This document shows positions 25,214-33,971 of a stretch of 64,000 nt of DNA, one piece after another. Each line of letters starts with the position of its first letter. The first letter of the stretch is position 1. The stretch comes from Mucilaginibacter_A sp041088075 (GTDB taxonomy: Bacteria > Bacteroidota > Bacteroidia > Sphingobacteriales > Sphingobacteriaceae): positions 1 to 64,000 of the forward strand of contig NZ_JBGCVY010000033.1 of NCBI RefSeq assembly GCF_041088075.1, given 5' to 3'. The translations under genes were made by a program, and so were the position numbers. Below the pieces are notes generated by a model. The model was given only the letters and a program-made list of their open reading frames with translations, searched no databases and had not been told where the DNA came from.

Positions 25214-25376
25214 CAATTAGTATTTAAAGGCCGGAAACAAATTTTTGGCAAACAAAAAAAGCATCCAATCCATTTTGTAATCCGTATTAAATTTAACCGG
25301 GTAAAAACAGTATCGAAAAAGAAGGCATAAAAGAAGCATGCTTTTTGGGTTTGTTTTCGGTTTAAAATCCAATTTT

Positions 25377-25934
25377 ATGAAAATGAAAAAATTATTTTTA
25401 ATGTTCACCATTGTTGCCGTAACAGCTTCTGCCGTTTCTGCACAGCGTACCACAACCAAAAGAAAAAAAGCTGCATTGCCCACAAAATTTAGCGTTGGTT
25501 TAGAATTGGGCGCGCCAACCGGCGATGCGAAAAACCTGTATGGTTTAGGGTTTGGCGGTTCCGGCAAGATCGAAATTCCTGCCACGCCGCAGTTTGCCAT
25601 TACGGCTACGGCTGGCTACACCAGTTTGTATTTTAAAAATGATGTCCGCAATTATCAGCGCGCCTTTGGTTTATCAACCACACCGGCCGGATATGTGCCT
25701 TTAAAAGTAGGCGGAAAATATTACTTCAGCCCTGTTTTTTATGGTGAAGGCGAAATTGGCGCAGCTATCGGCACCAACCGCGGCAACGGAACTTCTTTTG
25801 CTTACGCGCCGGGCATCGGTGTTTCTATCCCGTTAATCGGCCCTAACGCCATTGATGTTGGCTTGCGTTATGAAAGCTGGTCGCAAAATTACAGGATCAA
25901 CCAACTGGGTTTACGCGTGGCTTACAAGTTTTAA
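25377..25934 (+). CDS. Small outer-membrane beta-barrel protein
   Basis: The 185-residue product starts at the ATG at 25377 (MKMKKLFLMFTIVAVTASAV, signal cut after VSA-Q). Alternating strands follow and the C-terminus LRVAYKF ends in Phe, as outer-membrane barrels do. Eight strands are plausible. Upstream lie two motif copies in tandem (25302 ACAG-type and 25328 GAAG-type). It sits between gldA and gldF, but no known Gld protein matches it. A strong terminator follows. Confidence 0.75.
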   Translation: MKMKKLFLMFTIVAVTASAVSAQRTTTKRKKAALPTKFSVGLELGAPTGDAKNLYGLGFGGSGKIEIPATPQFAITATAGYTSLYFKNDVRNYQRAFGLSTTPAGYVPLKVGGKYYFSPVFYGEGEIGAAIGTNRGNGTSFAYAPGIGVSIPLIGPNAIDVGLRYESWSQNYRINQLGLRVAYKF

Positions 25935-25952
25935 GCTTCTTTTACCACTTAA

Positions 25953-25990
25953 AAAAAGGTTCTGTGCTGGCGTGCAGAACCTTTTTGCTT
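25953..25990 (+). terminator. Rho-independent terminator after the barrel gene
   Basis: AAAAAGGTTCTG pairs with CAGAACCTTTTT around a 10-base loop. It directly precedes the gldF promoter-like sequence. Confidence 0.8.
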
Positions 25991-26011
25991 TGCCGGTTTT
26001 TGTATAATTTT
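25982..26011 (+). promoter_or_regulatory. Bacteroidota-type promoter for gldF
   Basis: TTTTTG (about 25982-25987) and TAATTTTG (26005-26012), spaced 17 bases, match the -33 TTTG / -7 TAnnTTTG pattern. They lie about 20 bases before the GTG start of gldF and overlap the T-run of the preceding terminator. Confidence 0.5.
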
Positions 26012-26031
26012 GGCTTTCACGCAAAAGTCTG

Positions 26032-26754
26032 GTGCTTACAATCCTTCAAAAAGAAATTACCGCTTACCTCAGCTCGCTGGTTGCCTATATTACCATCGGT
26101 TTGTTTTTGTTGGTGCTGGGTTTGTTTTTGTGGATTTTTCCCGACAGCAGCATTTTAGATTATGGCTACGCCGATCTGGGCAGTCTTTTTAACACCACGC
26201 CGTATTTTTTTATGTTCTTGATTCCGGCCATCACCATGCGTTCTTTGGCCGAAGAAAGAAAAGAAGGGACTTTTGAATTGTTGGCCACGCGCCCGATTAC
26301 CGATTGGCAAATTGTATTGGGCAAATACCTGGCCTGTTTGCTGCTGGTTTTGCTGGCACTGGTCCCGACTTTGGTTTATGTTTATTCCGTTTCCGAGTTA
26401 GGAAATCCGGTTGGAAATTTGGATACCGGCGCCGTTATCGGTTCGTACATCGGTTTGTTTTTGCTTGGCGCAACTTTTGTTTCGATTGGCATTTTCGCTT
26501 CTTCCATCACCAAAAACCAAATTATTGCTTTTGCCATTGCTGTTTTTATGTGCTTTTTTTTGTTCAGCGGTTTTGATTCGCTTAGCGGTTTGCTGTCTTT
26601 TCAAAATGCCGAAATCCAGAACTTTGGTATCAACGAACATTACCAAGCCATCAGCCGCGGTGTTTTGGATACGCGCGATCTGGTTTACTTTTTAAGCATG
26701 ATCGGCCTGTTTTTACTGCTCACTAAAACCGTTTTGGGGGGAAGAAAATGGTAA
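26032..26754 (+). CDS. gldF: Gliding-associated ABC permease GldF
   Basis: The 240-residue ABC-2-type permease has six hydrophobic segments and a GTG start (MLTILQKEITAYLSSLVAYI). The conserved 'RSLAEERKEGTFELLATRPI' lies around 65-85. It overlaps gldG by seven bases (stop in GGTAAG after the gldG ATG), so the two are co-translated. It pairs with GldA (24506) as the membrane half of the exporter. Confidence 0.88.
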   Translation: MLTILQKEITAYLSSLVAYITIGLFLLVLGLFLWIFPDSSILDYGYADLGSLFNTTPYFFMFLIPAITMRSLAEERKEGTFELLATRPITDWQIVLGKYLACLLLVLLALVPTLVYVYSVSELGNPVGNLDTGAVIGSYIGLFLLGATFVSIGIFASSITKNQIIAFAIAVFMCFFLFSGFDSLSGLLSFQNAEIQNFGINEHYQAISRGVLDTRDLVYFLSMIGLFLLLTKTVLGGRKW

Positions 26755-28439
26755 GTTTCCGCAAGAAAAAGGATTTGCTGCAAGTTGGCGCGGTGCTGGT
26801 GATGCTTCTTTTATTAAACATTTTTTCGGATCGGTTTTTTACGCGTTTTGATTTTACTTCCGAGAAACGCTTTACACTTTCGCCCATCACGCGCAACATC
26901 ATGGACAGTTTGCAAAAACCGGTCGAGGTTACCGTTTTTTTGCAGGGCGATTTCCCCTCGGGGTTTAAACGGCTGCAACGTGCCACGCGAGATTTGCTGG
27001 ACGATTACAACGCTTTCGGCCACAACCGTTTAAAAGTGAATTTTGTGGATCCGCTGGCTGGTGCAACTACCGAACAGCAAACGCAGATTTTGCAGGATTT
27101 GCAAAACCAGGGCATCGAGCCAACCAACCTCAGCGTAAAAACAGAAAGCGGTTTAACGCAAAAAATTATATTTCCGGCGGCGGTTGTAAAAAGCGGCGGA
27201 AGGCAAATTCCGGTGAAACTGCTGCAAACGCGCATCGGTTTATCGCCAGAAGAAGTGCTGAACAATTCCATCCAAAACTTAGAATATGCTTTTTCTTCGG
27301 CCATAAAAAAAGTAACCAGCGGCGGCAAACCGCGCATCGGTTTTACCGAAGGCCACCACGAACTGAGCGATCTGCAACTGAACGATGCCATGCGTTCTTT
27401 GGCCGATGGTTTTGAAGTTGGCCGAGTTAATTTAAAAACCATTCCTTTTTCGGGCATGGAAAAGTTGAAGTTGCTCATCGTTCCAAAACCTGACCAGCCA
27501 TTTACCGAACTGGAAAAGTTTAAGATTGACCAATTCCTAATGCGCGGCGGAAGGATTTTATGGACGATTGATCCGGTTACGGCTGAATTGGACAGTATGC
27601 GCGGACACGGCGGCGAGCAATTGGCTTTTAACAAACAATTAAATTTAGACGACCAGCTTTTCAGTTACGGCATCCGCCTGAATTTTGATTTGGTTGCTGA
27701 TGTAAGTTGTGCTCAAATTCCGGTAAATGTTGGAAACGTGTCCGGTCAAGGTCAAATCCAAATGCTGCCCTGGCTGTTTTACCCGATTTTGATGCCGCTT
27801 TCCAAACATCCTTTGGTTAAAAATTTAGACGGAATCCGGACAGAATTCATCAGCACCATTGATACGATTGCCGTTCCCGGCGTTAAAAAAACGGTGTTGC
27901 TGGCTTCTTCTCCGTACAACGAAAAACTGAACACGCCGCACCTGCTTTCGCTGCAAATGCTGGAGCAGGATGTGGATCCGAAAACGTTTCAAAGTCCGCC
28001 AAAAACAGTTGGCGTTTTGCTGGAAGGAAGCTTTAAATCTGATTTTAAAAATCGCCCAATTCCTCAAGGGTTTACAGAAAAAATTGATGTATTGCAGCAA
28101 AGCAAACCGACCAAAATGATCGTCATCAGCGATGGCGATATTTTGAAAAACCAGATCAACGAGGCTGATGGCTCTCCGTTTCCTTTAGGTTTTGACCGTT
28201 ACACACAGCAAACTTATGGCAACAAAAACTTCTTGCTAAATATTGCCGATTACATGACGGACGATTCCGGCCTGATCAACCTTAGGAATAAAGAAATCAA
28301 GATCCGATTGTTAAACCGCGCGCAAATTAAATCCCGGAAATTGTACTGGCAAATCCTCAACAATGCGCTGCCGCTTGGCATACTTCTTTTATTCGGTATT
28401 TTTCAACAATATTTCCGCAGGAGAAAGTATGCGGCTTAA
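26748..28439 (+). CDS. gldG: Gliding-associated ABC transporter substrate-binding GldG
   Basis: The 563-residue protein has an N-terminal membrane helix (about 10-30) and a long periplasmic ABC-type 'GldG/IFT52-like' domain ('RKPVEVTVFLQGDFPSGFKR-like' start, GFTEGHHELSD, LLIVPKP, 'LWTIDPVTAELD'). It ends with a C-terminal helix (LPLGILLLFGIFQQYFRRR). It overlaps gldF and is followed 33 bp later by dnaN, an order common in Bacteroidota. Motif copies lie inside at 26802 and 28380, both in membrane helices. Confidence 0.88.
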   Translation: MVSFRKKKDLLQVGAVLVMLLLLNIFSDRFFTRFDFTSEKRFTLSPITRNIMDSLQKPVEVTVFLQGDFPSGFKRLQRATRDLLDDYNAFGHNRLKVNFVDPLAGATTEQQTQILQDLQNQGIEPTNLSVKTESGLTQKIIFPAAVVKSGGRQIPVKLLQTRIGLSPEEVLNNSIQNLEYAFSSAIKKVTSGGKPRIGFTEGHHELSDLQLNDAMRSLADGFEVGRVNLKTIPFSGMEKLKLLIVPKPDQPFTELEKFKIDQFLMRGGRILWTIDPVTAELDSMRGHGGEQLAFNKQLNLDDQLFSYGIRLNFDLVADVSCAQIPVNVGNVSGQGQIQMLPWLFYPILMPLSKHPLVKNLDGIRTEFISTIDTIAVPGVKKTVLLASSPYNEKLNTPHLLSLQMLEQDVDPKTFQSPPKTVGVLLEGSFKSDFKNRPIPQGFTEKIDVLQQSKPTKMIVISDGDILKNQINEADGSPFPLGFDRYTQQTYGNKNFLLNIADYMTDDSGLINLRNKEIKIRLLNRAQIKSRKLYWQILNNALPLGILLLFGIFQQYFRRRKYAA

Positions 28440-28472
28440 ATTTTCTACTTTTGGTACAAGATTTAGATTTAT

Positions 28473-29597
28473 ATGAGATTTATTGTTTCTACTTCAACCT
28501 TGCTAAAACAGTTGCAGGCCGTAAGCGGCGCGCTGAGCAGCAGTACGGTTTTGCCGATATTAGAAAACTTTTTGTTCCAGATCAAAGACGGAAATTTAAC
28601 CATTTCGGCCACCGATCTGCAAACCAGCATGACCACTTCTTTAACCGTGGAAACCAACGAAAACGGCAGGATTTGCATTCCGTCGCGTATTTTGCTGGAC
28701 ACGTTGAAATCGCTGCCAGAGCAACCCGTTACGTTTTCGGTAGATGAAAAAACGTTTGCGGTAGAAATTAAAGCAGGCGACGGCAGTTATAAATTAAGCG
28801 GCGAAAACGGCGAAGATTTCCCGAAAATCCCGGTTGTTGAAAACGCATCTTCGGTTAGTTTGCCAGCATCGGTTTTGGCAGAAGCCATCAACAAAACCAT
28901 TTTTGCGGTAAGTAACGATGAATTGCGGCCGGCCATGACGGGCGTTTACTGTCAGCTTACGCCGGAGCATTTTACTTTTGTGGCCACGGACGCGCATAAA
29001 TTAGTCCGTTACCGCAGGAAAGATGCGCACTCGGCAACGAGTACTTCTTTTATCATGCCAAAAAAAGCATTGAATTTGTTGAAATCGTCGCTGCCGTCAG
29101 AAGATGTAGCTGTTTCGGTAGAATACAACAGCACGAGCGCTTTCTTTAAATTTGGCAACATCAATTTGGTTTGCCGTTTAATTGACGAGCGTTACCCGGA
29201 TTATGATGCCGTTATCCCAACCAACAATCCCAATAAATTAACCATTGACCGTTTGTCTTTTCTCGGTTCGTTAAGCCGTGTGGCCATTTATGCCAACAAA
29301 ACCACGCATCAGGTGAGGCTGAAAGTGGAAGGAAACGAGTTGAATATTTCTTCGGAAGACTTGGATTTCTCCAACGAAGCACACGAAAAACTAACCTGCC
29401 AGTACGAAGGCGAAGATTTAGAAATCGGTTTTAACGCCCGTTTTTTGATCGAAATGCTGAAGAATTTAAACTGCGAAGAAGTTTCTTTAGAAATGTCGAC
29501 CCCAAACCGTGCCGGTTTATTGTTGCCGCAAGGCGGAGACGAAAACGAAGACGTTTTGATGCTGGTGATGCCGGTAATGCTGAATAGCTACGCATAA
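28473..29597 (+). CDS. dnaN: DNA polymerase III beta sliding clamp
   Basis: The 374-residue ring-forming clamp tethers polymerase III to DNA. Three clamp domains are visible, with MRFIVSTSTLLKQLQAVSGA, 'PILENFLF', 'EDFPKIP', 'RPAMTGVYC', 'LVRYRRKDA', 'RYPDYDAVIP' and the C-terminal 'VLMLVMPVML'. It is not next to dnaA here but follows gldFG, as in other Bacteroidota. A strong hairpin terminator follows. Confidence 0.97.
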   Translation: MRFIVSTSTLLKQLQAVSGALSSSTVLPILENFLFQIKDGNLTISATDLQTSMTTSLTVETNENGRICIPSRILLDTLKSLPEQPVTFSVDEKTFAVEIKAGDGSYKLSGENGEDFPKIPVVENASSVSLPASVLAEAINKTIFAVSNDELRPAMTGVYCQLTPEHFTFVATDAHKLVRYRRKDAHSATSTSFIMPKKALNLLKSSLPSEDVAVSVEYNSTSAFFKFGNINLVCRLIDERYPDYDAVIPTNNPNKLTIDRLSFLGSLSRVAIYANKTTHQVRLKVEGNELNISSEDLDFSNEAHEKLTCQYEGEDLEIGFNARFLIEMLKNLNCEEVSLEMSTPNRAGLLLPQGGDENEDVLMLVMPVMLNSYA

Positions 29598-29616
29598 AGT
29601 GTTGAAAACCTGATGT

Positions 29617-29662
29617 AACTAAAGCTTGGCCTTGCCGTATTGAACAAGGCCAAACTTTAGTT
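29617..29662 (+). terminator. Terminator or attenuator hairpin after dnaN
   Basis: AACTAAAGCTTGGCCTTG (29617-29634) pairs with CAAGGCCAAACTTTAGTT (29645-29662) around a 10-base loop. The arm ends one base before the next ATG (29664), so it ends dnaN transcripts and may mask the start of the next gene. Confidence 0.8.
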
Positions 29663-29663
29663 T

Positions 29664-30362
29664 ATGAAACCTCCAAAACCGTATCTTAAAGCAACTGCCT
29701 TCGTTTTGATCAGTGTATTTATGCTGGCCTTTTCTTCTTGCACCAAGGAAGACACCTCAACCGACACCGATCTTGGTAATGCGCATTTGATCGTAATTAA
29801 CAGCACAAAAACCGCCCCAGCCATTGATTTTTACTGGACGGGAAACAAACTCAATGTTATTCCGCTGGCTTTCGGAACCACTACCGGTTATCGAACGGTT
29901 ACTTCCGGCACGCGAAATATCCAAATCAAAGCCAACCTCACCAATGCACTTTTAGCAACCAACACCATAAAAGTAGTCCGCGATTCGAGCTATACTTTTT
30001 TTGTGTTTGATGCAAACGGCGTTGCCACCACGGCCATTGCAGAAGATGATTTGAGCATGCCCTCTTTTGGAAACGCCAAAATCAAATTTGCCAATATGTC
30101 TTCCGGCCTGTCTGCCGCAGATTTGGCCATTGTAAACGGGCCGGTAATTGCCTCAAGCGTAAGTTTTGGCATGATTGGCAACTACACCGAACTGAAAGCA
30201 GGAACGTACAACTTGGTTTTGCGCGAACACGGCACCAATAAAACAATGCTCAACATCCCGAATGTTCGGGTTGATAACAGTAAAATCTACACCATTTGGA
30301 GTGCCGGAACGGTAAACGGAACTGGTTCTTTAGCTTTGTCCACGCAAACTTTTGCCCGGTAA
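29664..30362 (+). CDS. DUF4397 lipoprotein
   Basis: The 232-residue lipoprotein has signal MKPPKPYLKATAFVLISVFM and lipobox FSSC (C26), followed by a DUF4397 beta-rich domain repeated twice (about 38-130 and 135-225, 'AHLIVINSTKTAPAIDFYWTG'). Such proteins are surface or periplasmic and of unknown role. The stop codon TAA is provided by a motif copy (30360-30371). A related gene follows at 30424. Confidence 0.85.
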   Translation: MKPPKPYLKATAFVLISVFMLAFSSCTKEDTSTDTDLGNAHLIVINSTKTAPAIDFYWTGNKLNVIPLAFGTTTGYRTVTSGTRNIQIKANLTNALLATNTIKVVRDSSYTFFVFDANGVATTAIAEDDLSMPSFGNAKIKFANMSSGLSAADLAIVNGPVIASSVSFGMIGNYTELKAGTYNLVLREHGTNKTMLNIPNVRVDNSKIYTIWSAGTVNGTGSLALSTQTFAR

Positions 30363-30423
30363 AAGAAGCATACTAAACCGCGGAAGTACAACGTTGCATC
30401 GTATTAAAACGTAATTTTGCAGC

Positions 30424-31134
30424 ATGTGTGATTTAAAAGTTTTGTTGAAAGGCCTGATGTTCATCGTATTTTGCCTTTTTGTTTTTTCCTGCAGCAATAC
30501 GGCAGTCAGCCCAACCAATTATTCCCGTTTGCAAATTGTCAATGCCATTCCGGCCAGTTTATCTTTTGATTGCAGGCTAAACGGAACCAAAATCAACACA
30601 TCAACCATTGCTTTCCCCAATGCCAGCGGTTACATCAGCACGGTGCCAGGCACAAAAAACGTTGCTATCGTGCCAACCGCTACGCCAACTGCGCTGGCAA
30701 CAGATACGGTAAACGTACTTTTAGAAAATAACCAAAGCTACACCTTGTTTTTTTCTTCAAGAGCAGACACCATCAAAACCATTTTTATTGATGATACTTT
30801 AAGTAAGCTTCCGGCTACCGGCAGGGCAAGGATCAGGTTTGTCAATGCTTCCGGCAGCAGCCCGATGCTGGATATCCAGCTAAACGGCACCGATGCTTTT
30901 ACCAAAATCAAATACACCAAAGTTGGTTCGTTTATCGAAGTGCCGGTCGGGATTTACGAATTCCGGGCTTTCACGTCCGGCGTACGCAGCAGCAGTTTGG
31001 GTACTTTGTCCAACCAAATGCTGGCCGACGGCAAAATTTATACACTTTACGCCAGCGGCACCAGCGGCAATACCAACACAACTTCAGCTTTTGCGCTAAG
31101 TTTGCTCAACAATTTGCCACCGGCAACAAAGTAA
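30424..31134 (+). CDS. DUF4397 lipoprotein, paralogue of the upstream gene
   Basis: The 236-residue product has signal MCDLKVLLKGLMFIVFCLF and lipobox VFSC (C23), with two DUF4397-type halves ('RLQIVNAIPASLSFDCRLNG', 'ARIRFVNASGSSPMLDIQLNG'). It likely arose by tandem duplication with 29664. TAATTTTG 12 bases before the ATG resembles a -7 promoter element. A motif copy (31145) follows the stop. Confidence 0.85.
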   Translation: MCDLKVLLKGLMFIVFCLFVFSCSNTAVSPTNYSRLQIVNAIPASLSFDCRLNGTKINTSTIAFPNASGYISTVPGTKNVAIVPTATPTALATDTVNVLLENNQSYTLFFSSRADTIKTIFIDDTLSKLPATGRARIRFVNASGSSPMLDIQLNGTDAFTKIKYTKVGSFIEVPVGIYEFRAFTSGVRSSSLGTLSNQMLADGKIYTLYASGTSGNTNTTSAFALSLLNNLPPATK

Positions 31135-31197
31135 ATTTGCAACAATACTTCTTTTATCCAGTATATTTTTACTTTTGAAAATACAAAATCGCGCACT

Positions 31198-31854
31198 TTG
31201 GAACTGATTAAAAACCTGATTGATTTCATCCTTCACATTGATAAACACCTGATTGATATTACCCAACAGTACCAGGGCTGGACTTATTTGATCCTTTTCT
31301 TTATCATTTTTGCCGAAACAGGTTTTGTGGTTACGCCTTTTTTGCCCGGCGATTCCTTGCTTTTTGCTGCCGGTGCGCTGGTTGCCCATGGCAATTCGGG
31401 CTTGAATATTTTCTTATTATTGCTGATCTTGATTGCTGCAGCCGTGGCTGGAAATACGACGAATTACGAGCTGGGGAAATATTTTGGGGTAAAGGTTTTT
31501 AAGCCCGAAAACAAGATATTGAAGCTGGATTATTACCTCAAAACCAAAGCCTTTTTTGATACGCACGGTGGCAAAGCGGTGATTTTTAGCCGTTTTTTAC
31601 CGATTTTCAGGACGGTTGCGCCTTTTGTGGCAGGCGTTGGCAAAATGCCGTTGGGCAAATACACATTGTACAATGTAATTGGCGGTGCTTCCTGGATTGC
31701 TTTGTTTCTGTTTCTCGGTTATTTCTTTGGCGGGATTCCGGTGGTAAAAAGAAATTTTACCATTGTTGTGGTGCTGATCATTTTGGTTTCTATAATCCCG
31801 CCTATTTTTACAGCGATCAAAAGCCGGACTTCGGGCGCAGCCAAAAACAGTTAA
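31198..31854 (+). CDS. DedA-family membrane protein
   Basis: The 218-residue DedA/VTT protein starts at TTG (LELIKNLIDFILHIDKHL); no in-frame ATG gives the conserved N-terminus. DedA proteins are inner-membrane and support envelope homeostasis, with members recycling undecaprenyl phosphate or phospholipids. Signatures are 'FAETGFVVTPFLPGDSLLF', 'GNTTNYELGKYFG' and 'FSRFLPIFRTVAPFVAGVGKM'. It follows a motif copy and precedes a repeat-rich spacer. Confidence 0.9.
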   Translation: MELIKNLIDFILHIDKHLIDITQQYQGWTYLILFFIIFAETGFVVTPFLPGDSLLFAAGALVAHGNSGLNIFLLLLILIAAAVAGNTTNYELGKYFGVKVFKPENKILKLDYYLKTKAFFDTHGGKAVIFSRFLPIFRTVAPFVAGVGKMPLGKYTLYNVIGGASWIALFLFLGYFFGGIPVVKRNFTIVVVLIILVSIIPPIFTAIKSRTSGAAKNS

Positions 31855-32203
31855 TGATTTTTAGGCGGTAAAAGAAGCATTGCTGTCATTTCGACCGTAG
31901 GGAGGAATCCTCTTCAAAGCAGTTTAAGTAAGCTTTTATGGTTGAAATAAGATTTCTCCCTGCGGTCGAAATGACAGCAACGAAACTAATTTTTACCCGA
32001 TAAAAGAAGCATTGGCTAATTTGCCGTTTTGAAAAGATTTCTCCCTTCGGTCGAAATGACAGTCAAACCCCGACTTGTACAATGAAATTTAGGGTATAAA
32101 AACAGCATCAATCAAAACCAAAATTTTGTTGTTACCCATTTAAAAAGCAGGTAAACCAGCTTGTCATTTGCAAATCAAATTCGATTGGCTTAACTTTCCA
32201 AAC
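31855..32203. repeat. Repeat-rich spacer: three motifs and three REP-like copies
   Basis: Motif copies lie at 31869, 32001 and 32097, all plus, with AC- and GA-type cores mixed. 'GTCATTTCGACC' repeats at 31885-31920 and 31942-31977 form an inverted pair, and a third lies at 32031-32062. No gene is visible. Confidence 0.75.
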
Positions 32204-32232
32204 TTTGCTTTTCAAATTTGCACGTATCTTTG
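32204..32232 (+). promoter_or_regulatory. Bacteroidota-type promoter for mqo
   Basis: TTTG at 32204-32207 and TATCTTTG at 32225-32232 are separated by 17 bases. They fit the -33 TTTG / -7 TAnnTTTG consensus, 30 bases before the ATG at 32262. Confidence 0.6.
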
Positions 32233-32261
32233 TTTTTCTTCGTTATTTTTCAAAAAATACT

Positions 32262-33773
32262 ATGGATCAATCAGGAAATATTTCTGAAAATACAGATGTC
32301 ATTTTAATCGGTGCCGGTATCATGAGCGCAACGCTTGGCGTAATGCTGAAAGAACTGGAGCCAAACCTAACCATCAAAATATTTGAACGTTTGGACGGTG
32401 CCGCCGCCGAAAGTTCGGATGCCTGGAACAATGCCGGTACCGGCCACTCGGCTTTTTGCGAACTCAACTACACGCCGGAATTGCCCGACGGATCAATCGA
32501 AACGGTAAAAGCGGTAAAAATTGCCGAATCTTTTGAAGAGTCCAAACAGTTTTGGAGCTTTTTGCTGCAGCAGCAATTTCTGTCGGATGCGCCAAATTTT
32601 ATCAAAAGCATCCCGCACATGAGCTTTGTTTGGGGCGAAAAAAACGTAGAATACCTGCGTAAACGGTACGAAGCCTTGAAAAAACACCATCTGTTTAAAG
32701 AGATGGTGTATTCAGAAGACAAAAAACAATTGGCCGAATGGATGCCGCTGGTGATGGACGGCCGCGACCCGAACGAAAAAGTGGCCGCCACGCGGATGGA
32801 ACTGGGCACGGATGTTAATTTCGGTGCTTTGACCAAAGCGATGTTTGCCAAATTAAATACCACGGACGGTGTTGATTTGGAATACGGCCACGAAATACGC
32901 GACCTGGAACAAAACAAAGACGCTTTGTGGACGGTGAAAGTAAAAAACCTGGGCACTGGCGAAAACCGAAAACTGACGGCTAAATTTGTGTTTATCGGTG
33001 CTGGCGGCGGTTCTTTGCCTTTGCTGGAAAAATCAAACATCAAAGAAGGAAAAGGTTTTGGCGGTTTCCCGGTGAGCGGGCAATGGCTGCGTTGCATCAA
33101 CCCGGCAGTCATCAAACGCCATCAGGCCAAGGTTTACGGCAAAGCTGCGGTTGGTTCTCCGCCCATGTCTGTTCCGCATTTGGACACGCGGATGATTGAA
33201 GGCAAACGCGAATTGTTGTTTGGCCCGTATGCCGGTTTCTCCACCAAATTCCTCAAAAACGGTTCTTATATGGATTTGCCTTTGTCCATCAAACCAGACA
33301 ATATTTTTCCAATGATGTCTGCCGGGATTAAAAATATCCCGCTTACAAAATATTTGATTGACCAAGTGCGCCAATCGCCGGAAGACCGTTTGAATGCGTT
33401 GAAAGAATATTTGCCAACTGCCCGGATGGAAGACTGGGAACTGGAAACGGCAGGCCAGCGTGTGCAAGTGATCAAAAAAGACCCGGTAAAAGGAGGCGTT
33501 TTAGAATTTGGCACCGAAGTGGTAAGCGCGGCCGATGGCAGCATTGCCGCTTTGCTGGGCGCGTCGCCGGGCGCATCAACGGCTGTTTCAATTATGGTTG
33601 ATTTGATTGGAAGATGTTTTAAAACACAAATGCAATCGGCAGCCTGGCAAAGCAAAATGAAGGAAATGATGCCATCTTACGGAAAAAAGTTGGGCAAAGA
33701 ACCCGAACTGGCCGGAAAAATCCGCGAAGAAACCAGCAAAGTTTTAGGTTTGGTTGTGCCGGAAACGGTTTAA
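32262..33773 (+). CDS. mqo: Malate:quinone oxidoreductase
   Basis: Mqo is a peripheral FAD enzyme that oxidises malate to oxaloacetate and passes electrons to quinone, linking the TCA cycle and respiratory chain. The 503-residue product from the ATG at 32262 opens with the FAD-binding DVILIGAGIMSATLG. It has 'NNAGTGHSAFCELNYTP', 'FIGAGGGSLPLLEKS', 'GFPVSGQWLRC' and 'GASPGASTAV'. I reject the upstream start because it covers the promoter. It is monocistronic, ending in a motif-pair hairpin. Confidence 0.96.
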   Translation: MDQSGNISENTDVILIGAGIMSATLGVMLKELEPNLTIKIFERLDGAAAESSDAWNNAGTGHSAFCELNYTPELPDGSIETVKAVKIAESFEESKQFWSFLLQQQFLSDAPNFIKSIPHMSFVWGEKNVEYLRKRYEALKKHHLFKEMVYSEDKKQLAEWMPLVMDGRDPNEKVAATRMELGTDVNFGALTKAMFAKLNTTDGVDLEYGHEIRDLEQNKDALWTVKVKNLGTGENRKLTAKFVFIGAGGGSLPLLEKSNIKEGKGFGGFPVSGQWLRCINPAVIKRHQAKVYGKAAVGSPPMSVPHLDTRMIEGKRELLFGPYAGFSTKFLKNGSYMDLPLSIKPDNIFPMMSAGIKNIPLTKYLIDQVRQSPEDRLNALKEYLPTARMEDWELETAGQRVQVIKKDPVKGGVLEFGTEVVSAADGSIAALLGASPGASTAVSIMVDLIGRCFKTQMQSAAWQSKMKEMMPSYGKKLGKEPELAGKIREETSKVLGLVVPETV

Positions 33774-33792
33774 CCTGGCGCACCAATTTTAT

Positions 33793-33845
33793 AGGCATAA
33801 AAGAAGCATGACAGCAATATCAAGCTGTTATGCTTCTTTTATGGG
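33793..33845 (+). terminator. Terminator built from an inverted motif pair (after mqo)
   Basis: The motif at 33798-33809 (plus) and its mirror at 33830-33841 (minus) extend into a stem of about 20 bp: CATAAAAGAAGCAT-GACAGC with GCTGTTATGCTTCTTTTATG and one mismatch. The loop is eight bases and a T-run follows. Here the cores face inward, opposite to most pairs. Confidence 0.8.
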
Positions 33846-33971
33846 TAATTTTTTTGGCTTCGATCCTAACAATTCCCTCCATTATAAACTTATTGCTAAT
33901 TGCCGGCTTCTGTTTAAAATAGCCGAAACCGCTAACTTTACGATCAAAGCTACCGTTTAAAATAATTTCTG

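Noticed and set aside
32205..32261. Upstream start for mqo
   Set aside because: It would translate a good TTTG/TATCTTTG promoter; the ATG at 32262 gives the usual N-terminus.
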